NCBI GenBank assembly: GCA_030522415.1
Contig: CM060107.1
Span: forward strand, 26,100,571-26,164,570
Length of the DNA: 64,000 nucleotides
Origin: Channallabes apus
Taxonomy: Eukaryota; Chordata; Actinopteri; Siluriformes; Clariidae
Reading direction: 5' to 3'
The notes beneath the pieces are model-generated. The model was not told where the DNA came from, did no database searches, and saw nothing but the letters and a program-made list of their open reading frames with translations. Shown here piece after piece: positions 38,381 through 51,000 of this stretch. The position numbers were made by a program, and so were the translations under genes. Every line of letters begins with the position of its first letter. Position 1 is the first letter of the stretch.

Positions 38381-39798
38381 ATTACACCTCGTCACATGTG
38401 CAGGCTGCAAATATATGAAGAGAAATAAGGCTTAACTGTGATGGAGTGTGGTGTTGCAGGAAAAAAGGCTTACAAATGAGTAGTGATCCTCAAATAACAA
38501 TAATTCTTTAATAACCTATAACTTATGTGCAGTTATTTGAAGATCTCAGGTACTTCCAAACGAATGAATGAACTCACTTGATCAAAGTCATACTTGATCA
38601 TTTTTACAGTACAGGATGTCAACATATGTAACCTCGCTCCTGCTGTAAAACACGGTTACCGCAGTGTGAGTGTGAATAAACTGCACCGAGAAGACATACA
38701 TCAGTGTCAGTGCGAATTCTGAAAGCCAACCCAAAGCGAAAGTAAATGCGAATTATGCGTAGTTTTATTAAGGAAACGTAGCAGCTTTGTTTTCGGACTT
38801 CCAGCGTGGTCACGTGACCCTCTTGCACGCAACCTTGTTTATAAACGTTGGGGGAAGTTGGCGCATGCGCGGCAGCGCTCATTCATTCAGAACTGCGTAA
38901 CAACAGTCGACATAGAACAAGGCATTTAATTTCGACTTCTGATATCCGGATATGTTTACAGAACTCACGGGTAGCGAATGGACTTGATAATGTTTGACCC
39001 AATATTAGTTAAAAAAACAAACAAACAGAGGAATTTAACAGCTGTGTTTGCGGATAATACACACGGGACGAAAAAAACATCAGCTGTTATCAACGTCTAT
39101 GTTTTTGACGAGAGAAAAGTGAGATCCGCGGAATGTTAACATATCTAAGCTCATTTATATGGATCGATAGATTTAATAAACAAGAAAAAAACACATAATT
39201 ATCTCAGACATCAAGTCAAATTGTGTACTTTTTTCCCCAGCTGTGATTAGTAGAACAACAAGTCATTGTCCTAAAAATAAAACTGTCCTCAGACACAGAA
39301 GACGCTCCAGTCTAACAGGAGATTTCTCTTCCTCTATGATATGTCGTGCTGAAGGGGTTGTCAGAAAGCCCCCGATCCTCACTGTACTGTAAACAAAAGA
39401 ATGTCAACAAGTTGAGACATGGCGCTCGGAGCCCTCCCGAGTATCGCAATGAATGAAGGAAGATTTATTTTTGGTAATTTATGTAACACTGTATCATTTT
39501 CAACCCGACAGCCAGCTCACGAGGAATTTCCGCTGTTTATAACTAGTTGGATGGCGAGGTAACTTAGCTGGCTGCAGTGGCTGGGAGTTACTTAACCACA
39601 AGCACAACAACAAACGTAATGAAAAAAAAATCTTACCCGTACACAATGTTGTCATTTGAAGACGAAATAATGAATGACAACTTTTCTAATCGCCAAAGTA
39701 AAAACAAGCGATTATTAAAACCTTTGTGTCCATTTCAACGGATCGACTTTAATGTTTTGCTTCGCTGGAATCGTTGTCTAAGTTTTTTTTTACTCACC
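38381..39798 (-). other. hbp1: HBP1 5' UTR: non-coding exon 1 donor, intron 1 and start of exon 2
   Basis: Exon 2 begins at 38404, after a TTTGCAG acceptor (38405-38406 = AG), and has 24 nt of 5' UTR before the ATG at 38380. A strong donor CTG|GTGAGTA at 39798/39797 marks the probable end of a non-coding exon 1, leaving a 1393-bp intron 1. The UTR part of exon 2 contains ATG-TGA at 38392-38397, a start-stop uORF. The 5' end of exon 1 cannot be read from sequence; it probably lies within 39.8-39.9 kb. Confidence 0.6.
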
Positions 39799-40040
39799 AG
39801 TCCTGTCGCCATTACCGAGTATCTCTAGCATTCTCCGAGAAGGTTGGACCGAGTACTTTTAGATCTGCTCGCGTATTGGTCAACGGTTACGTCAATATCA
39901 CGTACTCGAGGCGTGATTTGTCAGCTCTGGGAGAACTGCAGAGGGCGTGCGTTGCTTTGTTATTGTTATGTTCATTGGTAAGATTTTCATGCCCGTTACA
40001 TTTAATAGTGCAGCTCATTGGCTGTGCCACTGTATTTTTC
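39798..40040 (-). promoter_or_regulatory. hbp1: Putative HBP1 promoter
   Basis: Just upstream of the inferred exon 1 (minus-strand view) CpG content rises above the surroundings. It contains a CRE-like TGACGTAA (39887-39894, minus) and three CCAAT boxes in minus orientation (ATTGG on plus at 39875, 39974 and 40017). No clear TATA box is placed. The position fits a CCAAT/CRE type housekeeping promoter; the assignment is inferred. Confidence 0.45.
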
Positions 40041-41682
40041 TGTTTTGTTTTCGCCTTTGTTTGCACTCAGCTATAACTTTGTGCGAGTTTGTTTTGTACG
40101 TCCAGTTCAGATAACCTAATCCTGAAAATCCCAGACAAAAAAAATCACTACAATTTAATATAAAAGTGTATTTTATTATTTTTTTTAAATGGAAAATGAA
40201 ACATCACAGACAATAGTACTAGTGCCTCTGGCATTAAGAGTAGACCTTTCTATATGAATGTCATTAGATAGACAGCATTAATGCAAAGAGCTACTTTTGA
40301 ACATGGCCATTCAGATCAGTGATATAAATAAAATATAAACACGGGTCAGCTTTTAAAGTCTTTAACAAGTGTACTGCTTATAAAACAATAAACAGAAAAA
40401 TCCTACAATGAAGCACACAGTTGACATGGGCTGCCCTGAAACAGAAGCTCACATGGTGTCATGGTGTCAACATTTTTATGAAGACATAAAAAAAAAATTA
40501 TCTTGTCAAAGTCATTGGAAGAAAAATTCAAAAATGGGTTATACTGTAATGGATGGAATAATGGTTAACAGCACTACTAATACTGGTGGTACATATTGCA
40601 GTTCAGAAGTAAAACCTTAAAGGCGAAAGAGCAACTTTGAGTAAAATAAAGTAATATACCATATTTTATCTTAATTATTCTTATTATTTTTAATAAAACA
40701 TACTCACAGTAGAAAATAAACAATAACAGAAAGCTATTTTACGAACACATATGTCTTATTCTAATTTGAAACACTGGGGCTTAATAAATATAAGTAAAAA
40801 AGAAAAAAAAAACAATGTACATGTACAATAAATACGCTACCTTAAAGACAATACTTCAAAAAACTCCATGGACTTCCCTTGGAACTCAAAACTACAATTG
40901 TAACCTCTGTGTACAGCATAAATTAATGTGCAATTTTTATTTTCCCTTGATCCTGACAGCAAAATGCAACCTGCATACACACCCTTCTGTTACCCCTTTT
41001 CTGTAATCAAACCATAACATGTTTATATATGAATGTCACACATTACATTATTAGGTTTTGGTTTGTATCATCCGCATACACTCACAAAGTGTATGACTAA
41101 ATCAATGTTTGTGTGTTTGCTTCTTCTGTGAACATATTTCATTTTAAAATCTGCAGATATTGTGATTAAGATGTGTTAAGGACAATACCATTTGTACTTA
41201 CAAAATGTACAGGATTCATGAGCCAGATACATGTCATATGAGTAAGAGGAGGTTTTAACTTCTTTCTGTCAAAGCCTGAGCTCAATAATAATAATAATAA
41301 TAATAATTATTATTATTATAATAAAAAAAACTGTGCCAAAAATCCTGGAATAACACTAAAATAAAATACAGCAGTGGAGATAATGACCTTACTAAATAGC
41401 TGGATAAACAGTTTATTCCCAATATAACAAAACACCTTACTAACAAAAAACTTTGAAACTTTCCCCCAAACCTTGTGTAACCTGCTGATTTAATCCTACG
41501 TGTAAACTTACTATCACTGACACACCAGAGCTTCACTTTGTGATGCAAAAACAATAATTTTAAAGTTCAAAACCTATGTTAATATGGCATCTGAACAGTG
41601 GTGAGAGACCTGTACTCACCATTATTTTTTATCTTTTAAATATGTTACATCGGAGCATTTTTTTTGTTGTTTATTCATTTAT
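40041..41682. other. HBP1-PRKAR2B intergenic region / PRKAR2B 3' UTR
   Basis: AT-rich, no ORF of note. On minus this is downstream of the PRKAR2B stop and upstream of the HBP1 promoter, so at most about 1.8 kb separates the PRKAR2B stop from HBP1 transcription. Much of it is probably PRKAR2B 3' UTR. Confidence 0.55.
41284..41325. repeat. (AAT)n/(ATT)n palindromic microsatellite
   Basis: AAT units switch to ATT units, so the tract is self-complementary. It lies about 360 bp beyond the PRKAR2B stop, probably in its 3' UTR or just downstream. Confidence 0.85.
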
Positions 41683-42088
41683 TTATACATTTGGCTCTTC
41701 TATTTCCATCTGACTTCCAAAGAGGGTGACCAACTGCTCTTCATAGTTAGCGATGTTGCGTTTCATGATGTCCATGCACGGCCCCAGTAACCTCTCAAAT
41801 GCTTGGACATCCATTACTGTGAAAGGCATCCAAGAAAAAAAAAGAATACTAAAGTTATTATAATTGACCACAATATTAAGCCTTCCTCAGTGTCAAGCCT
41901 TCCAGCTCAGTCTTTTTGTATTTTGAATATTGTGTAAAAGCAGTAGTTTTACCTAAGCATTTGACATTTTCCACAGCATATGCAGAAGCGGCCCTTGGCT
42001 TATTTGTGACAAGGGCTAATTCTCCAAAGTACTGCCCCCTAGTGCATGTGGCGATGTCCACCTCCTCGAGCTCAGAATCTATTTTCAA
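41683..42088 (-). CDS. prkar2b: PRKAR2B second cAMP-binding cassette and C-terminus exons
   Basis: Exon 42088-41953 begins [15 protein letters not shown] and carries [15 protein letters not shown], the second phosphate-binding cassette. Exon 41816-41683 finishes with [14 protein letters not shown] and ends [11 protein letters not shown]. The linker before EVDIA is about the same size as in mammals but different in sequence. A TTTATT (AATAAA on minus) lies almost at the stop and another near 40170; neither is proven as the poly(A) signal. Confidence 0.93.
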
Positions 42089-45000
42089 CTGTGAGCAGAC
42101 AACCCAATGACAATCCTTTATCAAAAAAAAAATCTGTAACATTTTGTAATCTCCCATACAGGTTTACAGTGAATTGTACTGGAACACTGCGATAATGAAA
42201 CTCCCCAATAAACCTACTACAAAATATACTTGATAGGACAATGTGACAATTTTTGTGCCAAAAATTATTCATTCATTCATTCATTTTCTATACCGCTTAA
42301 TCCTGTGTTCAGGGTCGCGGGGGACCTGGAGCCTATCCCAGGAGACTTCGGGCACTAGGCGGGGTACACCCTGAACAGGGTGCCAATCCATCGCAGGGCA
42401 CACACACATACACACACTCACACACCCAATCACACACTATGGGCAATTTGGGAACGCCAATTAGCCTAACCTGCATATCTTTGGACTGTGGGAGGAAACC
42501 GGAGTACCCGGAGGAAACCCACCAAGCACGGGGAGAACACGCAAACTCCATGCACACAGAGACGGGAATCGAACCCAGACCCTGGAGGTGCAAGGCGACA
42601 GTGCTAACCACTACACCACCGCGCCGCCTTGCCAAAAATGAACTAAATAGTATTAAAATGCTCTTATGTTTTCTATAGGAAACAACGTCACACTCTTTGC
42701 TGGCAAGTCTCTAGCAGTGTTTGGTGTAACGCGTTACAAAGTATTAGGTTACTTTTTCAAAAATGTAATTTGTTATTAAGATAAGTTATGCAATTTGTGA
42801 GCCAGACAGCAGTCATTCCCAACCCGTTATTGTGTGTGTGTGAAAGTCGTCCTACAAGCCCCGCCCCGAGAGCCTGCCCCCCACCTCTGTTATTCCTGCT
42901 GTTATACCCCTATCTCACCTATGTGGTTTGACTATGTGAGGACTGACGCGCGGAAAGATGTAAACGTAATCACAGCGCTAAAACTCGCTGGGAATCATGA
43001 TAAACCGTACTTACGACCACTGCGCGAAACCACGTAGGTGAGATTGGGGTATTAGTAGTTACAGAAGTAAGTAATGTCCCCCAACACTGATTATAAGTTT
43101 TTTTAATTAATTTACAAATTTATAATATTACACTCCAGACTGTGCTAATTAACATCCTCTGTAAGATTTACCTAAAAACCTATTAACAAAGAACAATATT
43201 TTCTGCCTTATTTACTTTTTTTTTTTTTACAAATTTAGTGCTTGTCACTTGTCTTGTGAAGCAAAGGTAGTGATTACACAATCCTGATTTTTTTTCTTTC
43301 CAGCACTGCTGGAACATTTCAAGATAGAGGAGATAATAAAACATGGCATGTCAAGGCATGCCCTTACACATTATTTCATGTCTGCATCTCACTACATTTC
43401 GGTGCAAGCCCGCTAATGAGAATTTCTGTAAATAATAATAAATTATTTCCGAATCAAAATGAATCTGACAAAGAACATGACAACAATATTTTTCCATAAA
43501 TATGCACATTTGTATTCACATTATTTACATAAAAGACACTAAATAATGTTGTTATTTCATTAAATAAATATTATTTTTATTTATCAATTCATTTGACTTA
43601 ACATCTTTTTCTTTTTTTCTGATAAATAAAATTTGTCAGAATCACAGAACATTTTGAGGCTAAACAAAATTTCTTCCATTATGAAAACTTACCCGGTTCC
43701 TCTTCATGGTGATTCTAACCTCACCTGATTCTACGATGTAAAAACAGTCTGCCAGGTCACCCTAAAGAAAAACAGAGATTTGCTAATCATTGGATTGCAT
43801 TGTAATTAGCAATATTGTGTTATATGTGATGCAACTCATATTGTTCTGTGTCATTTTGTATCAGTACAGTACCCCTAGCTTTTCAAAATGCTAATGCATG
43901 AGCATAGAGCTAACTTGTGTAATGATCTGCTCTCCATCGTTGTACACTTTGGATGATAAAACATCCACCACCTTCATTCTTTCTGAGACCTAAACAGAAA
44001 TAAAGGATTAAAAAGTATACCTGTATTGCTGCTCATAAACACAAAAGAAAATGATTCTGACCTCCAAAGATGTGAGCAGCGGAAGGGTCTCAATGAAAGC
44101 TTCATACATTCTCCTCTTCTTGGCATTGTTTTTTACAATGATCCTTCTGAATGTCAATCGATCCTGCAATCACAGGCATTAAGAAAGTTGCTTTCAGTTA
44201 AAATTGTAAGGAATCGGCCACTAGAGAGTACTGTTTTGTTTTGTGTAGTTTTGTTTTGCAGACTCAGTTTCCCAGAAGGCACCTCATCTCGGTCGGGAGC
44301 ACACCTGAACCTAGGCAGGCCATTAAATCTTCAATCAATAGACAAGTAGTAGTAGTCTGGGAAACTGGGTCGAGCATTGAATGTTTGTACGTACTGTCAA
44401 GGGGGCATTTTGTTTTGTGTATTGTTTTTTTCTTTGTTTATATGTTGGTTTATTTTATATTGTTATTTTGTACTTCATGTTAACCCATAACTACTAAGCA
44501 TGTCCCCAGGCTAAATGTGTTTGCATGTAAGTCTTTTGCTCTTTAAGTGTGTGTTGAGCTGATGCGGTTCATGTTGTGTGCGAGTCATGTGTGGTTTGTT
44601 AGAGAATAGGTAAGTAGTTAGCCTCTGTGTGCCCCTTAGCCTCGCCTCTGTGTGCCCCTTAGCCTCGCCTCTGTGTTTCGGTGTCCTGAGTCCCTAGGGT
44701 TGTGGCAGCTATGTGGTAAGTGTAGGGAGTTGGATGTTTAGCTATTAGGTAAGTCTAGCTGATTGCCATGTCTTTAGCCTGAGTCCTGTCTCTGGTCCCT
44801 TCTCGTCTCTAGTCTCCCCATGTCTCTGGTCTTGTCTCTAGTCTCCCCATGTGTCTAGCCTTTGTCCTGTCTCGTGTCTCTAGTCTCTCCGAGTCTCTCG
44901 TCATGTCCTCGTTTTCAGCTCCATGCTTAGCTTTAGTCTGTGTTGTCTATAAGCATGTGTCCCTACATAATGCTTATAGTTAAGTGTAGTTGGTGTCTTC

Positions 45001-48000
45001 GAGTCCGTGTCTTGTTAGTTAACCGAGTATATCAGCATAATGCTTATGTTTTGTGTAGTGTCCGGATAGCCTGGATTTTGGTCAGTTATGGGTTGTATAA
45101 TTTAAGTGTTCGTTTCTTTGTTTTGTTTCTTTGTGATCCCTGTTTTGTGTTGTGTCCTGATTAAAGACTCTTGTTTAAAAACGCCCCTCTATGCCTGCCA
45201 CTTTTTTTTGCCCACGGCATTAACAGCCATTACCACCTGATCATGACAAAAATATACAATTAAAATATGTATTTTTAGCACTTCGTGAATGCAAAGAATT
45301 ACTTAATCCTCCTCGGGAACTCTGTGAAACTCTATAAAGTAATTGTCATTACTTGATATCCTGCATATAACTCACTAGAAGTCCAACAGAGCACTTCTAA
45401 CTTTTTATATGTATAATGAATAACACTTGGTGATTAGTCATTATTAAGGAAATCATGGAGGTCACTTACTAGGCACCACAAGGCACCAGGTGAGGTAGCA
45501 ACAATGGTGGCAGCCCGCGGAGTGTTGTACATCAGAGCCAGTTCCCCGAAACTCCCACGGTTGTCATATGAGCCTACTGTTCTTGTGGTGCCCTCTGATT
45601 TCAAAAGGATGTCAAAAGTCCCTCTGGGTGAATGAAGCAATGAAACAATATAATACAGCAAAGAGAAAATTATGTAATCTTATGTTGCTCATGAAACAGA
45701 AATCATCTGATCCACACCTTTCAATTACATAAAAGTTGTCTCCGTCATCATCTTGATCAATGATGTGTTCCCCAGCACAAACTATCTTCTCAAACATCGC
45801 ATCCAGAACTTGCGACATTTGCTCCTGCAAACAAATATGGCAGTAATCTAGCATTGATGCGAAGCTAGATGTACTTCATCAGGCTTTTAAATTTTACCCG
45901 GAAAAGTCTAAACTTTTTTACCTCTTCAGGCTAGTTGGTTTAGAATCGCACATATTAAAAGATGCCGATCAACTTAATATACTTTCTGCGGTGGTGTTAA
46001 CAATTGTGGTTTAGTCACTTAGTAGTCTGGTGTGATATTCTCTTTCTCCCCAGTAAAATATGAGATGAGCCAACTGAAAAAATGAATCACACTCACTGTG
46101 TGAGTCCATTAAACTGAAATAAAATCTATCAGGGTTGGGATCAGGAGTAGACTGTAGCAAGGGTTTGAACCTTTAACCTTTTGATTAGTAACCCAAAGCC
46201 TTGACCACTAATCCCTCGCTACCCAAACAGGTTGAGCAGCACCATTACAGTGAAAATGTTACCACAGACAAGCAACTTGTAAAATAATTATACTAAAATT
46301 GTACTATTTTTACTACTTACTGTGCATTACTGTGGAATCGCAATCCTGCAGCCGCCAGCAAGCAGTTCAGCTAAGAGTAATATTACACTCAACCCGATCC
46401 TCCCCATATTTTCCTATTGAATCCAATCGCTGTATCATGCACCATTTTAATTAGCCGACATAAAATGTTGCATCATATTAATCATTAACTGTTTATGTTT
46501 GAGCACCAAAACTAACATATTACTGTACATACAGTAATAGAAAACAAGATAAGATAACAAATAAATCATACCTTTAGAATTAAAAGATTTAATTTTATGA
46601 TTCATTATATGATTTTAACTTTTTTGTCATAGAATTATTCACATATTCTTATTATGTGACAATGTATGAACAGAACATGAAGCGTTTTGTGATTTGCATT
46701 TTTGTACTCTTTAATTGGAAAATGAAAAGGCATAGCTCAGTCTTATTCATATTTGTACTCATATAGTGGAAAAATTTTGAAGCTCAATATCTCGAAACTT
46801 CAGAATGCAGATACTTTATAATCCAAGGGAACAAAACGTCTGTACCTGGTCAAGATTTTTAAAAAGAAGTATGTCCTTGCAGGCTTCCTGTAGTCTTTGT
46901 CTCTGTTCATCTGTTTTTGGATAAGTCACCTGTAATGATAGTCAGGGGAAAAAATCCTGGTTTTTACACAAAGTCACAGCAAATTACACAGGTTATTGGA
47001 ATGTAGCTTGGTTTTAAGCCTTTATTGCCCCAATAATTGGGTGAGCAATGTCCGTTTTACCATAAACAATAACAATCTCTTACCCTGGGTTCTTTGTCCT
47101 CGTCGTCCTCATCTGGGTTGAAGGCTTCTGCACACACTGGGTTTGGACAAAAAAAATGCACATTTATGAGCTTGCTGTGAACATTAAGTCAGTTGTGTTA
47201 AAAAATCTATTCAAGCTTACAGTATTTCACAATAGATCGATAAGCAATTTAATGGCCGAATAGTTAAACAGTTGTTAAACATATATATTTAGTTGAACAA
47301 TTTCTTTTTCAAATCCACCATGATACCTACATTAAAATAAAAAGAATGTAAGTTTTGTTTTTTTATATGCAAATATTTCACAAACAACTTTATTTATTGA
47401 AAATATATTTCCAAAAGAAACACTTTTGATTTTAAGATTTTATTATAATATTTAACGCATTGAAAGGAAAGAAACCCAAACAAAGAAGAAACAACAAATG
47501 TTGCAAGGAACATATTTCAATCAAGTATAGTTTACATAGGACAGCAGCTTGAAAGATGGTGAAGAGTCGATTCAGTTGTGAAATCTGACAAAAAAGTTGT
47601 GGAAAATTTACTTGATCAATAAGTTTGCACAGCTGATATTGGACTGCAATGGATTGGCACTCTGTATAGAGTGTACCCTGCCTTGTGCCCGAAGTCTCCT
47701 GGGATAGGCTCCAGGTCCCCGCGACCCTAATACAGGATTAAGCGGTATAGAAAATTAATGAATATATTTACATTTGAGGTGGTTAAATGGCGCCGCTCCT
47801 CTATAATCTTGCAAGTGACACACTGGCGGACAACATACCGTCACTTGTGGTTAAAGTAAATTATTTGTGAAGTTTGTTTAGAATTGTAACAACATCAGAG
47901 AAAACATTGTATTCAATCAAGCTATTTATAAAACTATGCCCCTTATAGAAAGCGCAGTACAAACTGAATCAGCATCTAGGTATCGGGATAATACCGTATC

Positions 48001-51000
48001 GGGTGGACCGTGGTAATCCTCATCCCTAGTTGGTGCTACAGTAGTTCTGTAATGGAGCGCTCTAAATGATTTTTACTCAAGTTCAATCCACAGCAATACT
48101 TCCAGTTTTTTGAAAATGATGCACATTTCAAAACAAAAATTTTGCATTTATCTGACCATTTTGATTCATACACATTCACATTCCATACAAACTTAAATAA
48201 TTCTTTTGATTGTGTAAAGCTGCTTTGAGACAATGACAATTGTTAAAAGCGCTATACAAATAAAATTGAATTTAATTGAATTTATATGTTTGCATATAAA
48301 ACATTTTTGTGTCTTATAAATAGAATAAATCTTTAAAGTAAGTAAAATATCTAAGCCCAGTAAATTAAAATCATCAAAACCATCTGTTAGTTGGTACAAA
48401 TTTCAAACAACCACCACAGCTCATCATGCTCACCCGCGTGCTTTCAAAATATTGAATAAATCTGCCTGATCTCTTTGTTCTTTTCTCTATCATGAGACTC
48501 ATTTTCTTTTTGTCTGTCTTTTGTCCCGCTCTTTCCTCTATTATGCTGGCTGTGTTGAGATGAGAGGCCCATTTGCTCTCCCCTGTCACACGCCTCCAGT
48601 GTTCCTACTATTATTACCAGCAAAAAAACATGACAGGAGCATCCACTGTCTGGATCAATATGTACCTCCCATGGCCTGAATATGAGCTCCAAACCAACCT
48701 ATATTCACTTCGACCATGGCGCCATGAGTTTACCTGCATTAATCAGGTGATTTTGAATCAGGTGAAGGGTTACGGATCCTGTGTACACTGATCATTCGTT
48801 TTGTTTACCAATTCAAAACATATGGTCTCAGATTTTCAATTCAGGTACATTCCTGAGCTGAGACACTGTCACTACATTGCTCCAGTATTCAGGCTGTTTT
48901 AAGAATGCTGTAGTATGGAATCTTATGCCACAATTGCAATGATCAGAACAACACCAACTAATGTACTGTATGTTTAACTCTACACAATTCATTCTAGACC
49001 ACATTGCATAAGTGCTAATATACTGGAGTCTTTGTAGACTATAATGGTATTGTGTTAATGCTGCACAATATGACTCTCAACTTTCACCACTTTATAGCAT
49101 GAAAGGCACTGCAGATCATACTGTATAAGGACTGTCACAGTTAGAACATAATTCACTACTCACAATGTTTTAATCCTACCTGGATTATTTGGTATGATTA
49201 TGAATAATCACTCGTTCTATACTAATCAACTATTTTACTACATATTTATTTAGTTGACATACAGTGGTGTGAAAAACTATTTGCCCCCCTGCTGATTTCT
49301 TATTCTTTTGCATGTTTGTCACACAAAATGTTTCTGATCATCAAACACATTTAACTATTAGTCAAAGATAACACAAGTAAACACAAAATGCAGTTTTTAA
49401 ATGAGGGGTTTTATTATTCAGGGAGAAAAAAAATCCAAACCTACATGGCCCTGTGTGAAAAAGTAATTGCCCCCTGAACCTAATAACTGGTTGGGCCACC
49501 CTTAGCAGCAATAACTGCAATCAAGCGTTTGCGATAACTTGCAACGAGTCTTTTACAGCGCTCTGGAGGAATTTTGGCCCACTCATCTTTGCAGAATTGT
49601 TGTAATTCAGCTTTATTTGAGGGTTTTCTAGCATGAACCGCCTTTTTAAGGTCATGCCACAACATCTCAATAGGATTCAGGTCAGGACTTTGACTAGGCC
49701 ACTCCAAAGTCTCCATTTTGTTTTTCTTCAGCCATTCAGAGGTGGATTTGCTGGTGTGTTTTGGGTCATTGTCCTGCTGCAGCACCCAAGATCGCTTCAG
49801 CTTGAGTTGACGAACAGATGGCCGGACATTCTCCTTCAGGATTTTTTGGTAGACAGTAGAATTCATGGTTCCATCTATCACAGCAAGCCTTCCAGGTCCT
49901 GAAGCAGCAAAACAACCCCAGACCATCACACTACCACCACCATATTTTACTGTTGGTATGATGTTCTTTTTCTGAAATGCTGTGTTACTTTTACGCCAGA
50001 TGTAACGGGACACGCACCTTCCAAAAAGTTCATCTTTTGTCTCGTCGGTCCACAAGGTATTTTCCCAAAAGTCTTGGCAATCATTGAGATGTTTTTTAGC
50101 AAAATTGAGACGAGCCTTAATGTTCTTTTTGCTTAAAAATGGTTTGCACCTTGGAAATCTGCCATGCAGGCCGTTTTTGCCCAGTCTCTTTCTTATGGTG
50201 GAGTCGTGAACACTGACCTTAATTGAGGCAAGTGAGGCCTGCAGTTCTTTAGATGTTGTCCTGGGGTCTTTTGTGGCCTCTCGGATGAGTCGTCTCTGAG
50301 CTCTTGGGGTAATTTTGGTCGGCCGGCCACTCCTGGGAAGGTTCACCACTGTTCCATGTTTTTGCCATTTGTGGATAATGGCTCTCACTGTGGTTCGCTG
50401 GAGTCCCAAAGCTTTAGAAATGGCTTTATAACCTTTACCAGACTGATAGATCTCAATGACTTTTGTTCTCATTTGTTCCTGAATTTCTTTGGATCTTGGC
50501 ATGATGTCTAGCTTTTGAGGTGCTTTTAGTCTACTTCTCTGTGTCAGGTAGCTCCTATTTAAGTGATTTCTTGATTGAAACAGGTGTGGCAGTAATCAGG
50601 CCTGGGGGTGACTACAGAAATTGAACTCAGGTGTGATAAACCACAGTTAAGTTATTTTTTAACAAGGGGGGGGGGGCAATCACTTTTTCACACAGGGCCA
50701 TGTAGATTTGGAGTTTTTATTCTCCCTTAATAACGTAAACTTTCATTTAAAAACTGCATTTTGTGTTCAATTATGTTATCTTTGACTAATAGTTAGCGGT
50801 TTTTGATGAGCAGAAACATTTAAGTGTGACAAACATGCAAAAGAATAAGAAATCAGGAAGGGGGCAAATAGTTTTTCACACCACTGTATGTGACATTTGT
50901 GATATTTCTTGATATAATCTAAGAGATTATTGCATATTTTGGACGCCTTGAGAATTACTTTACAAAGTAGACAGAAATAAATATCAGACCATAGAATTAG

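Noticed and set aside
38381..38410. Longer HBP1 N-terminus starting upstream of 38380
   Set aside because: The upstream in-frame codon is TTG and lies across the exon 2 acceptor; MVWEVKT is the family start.
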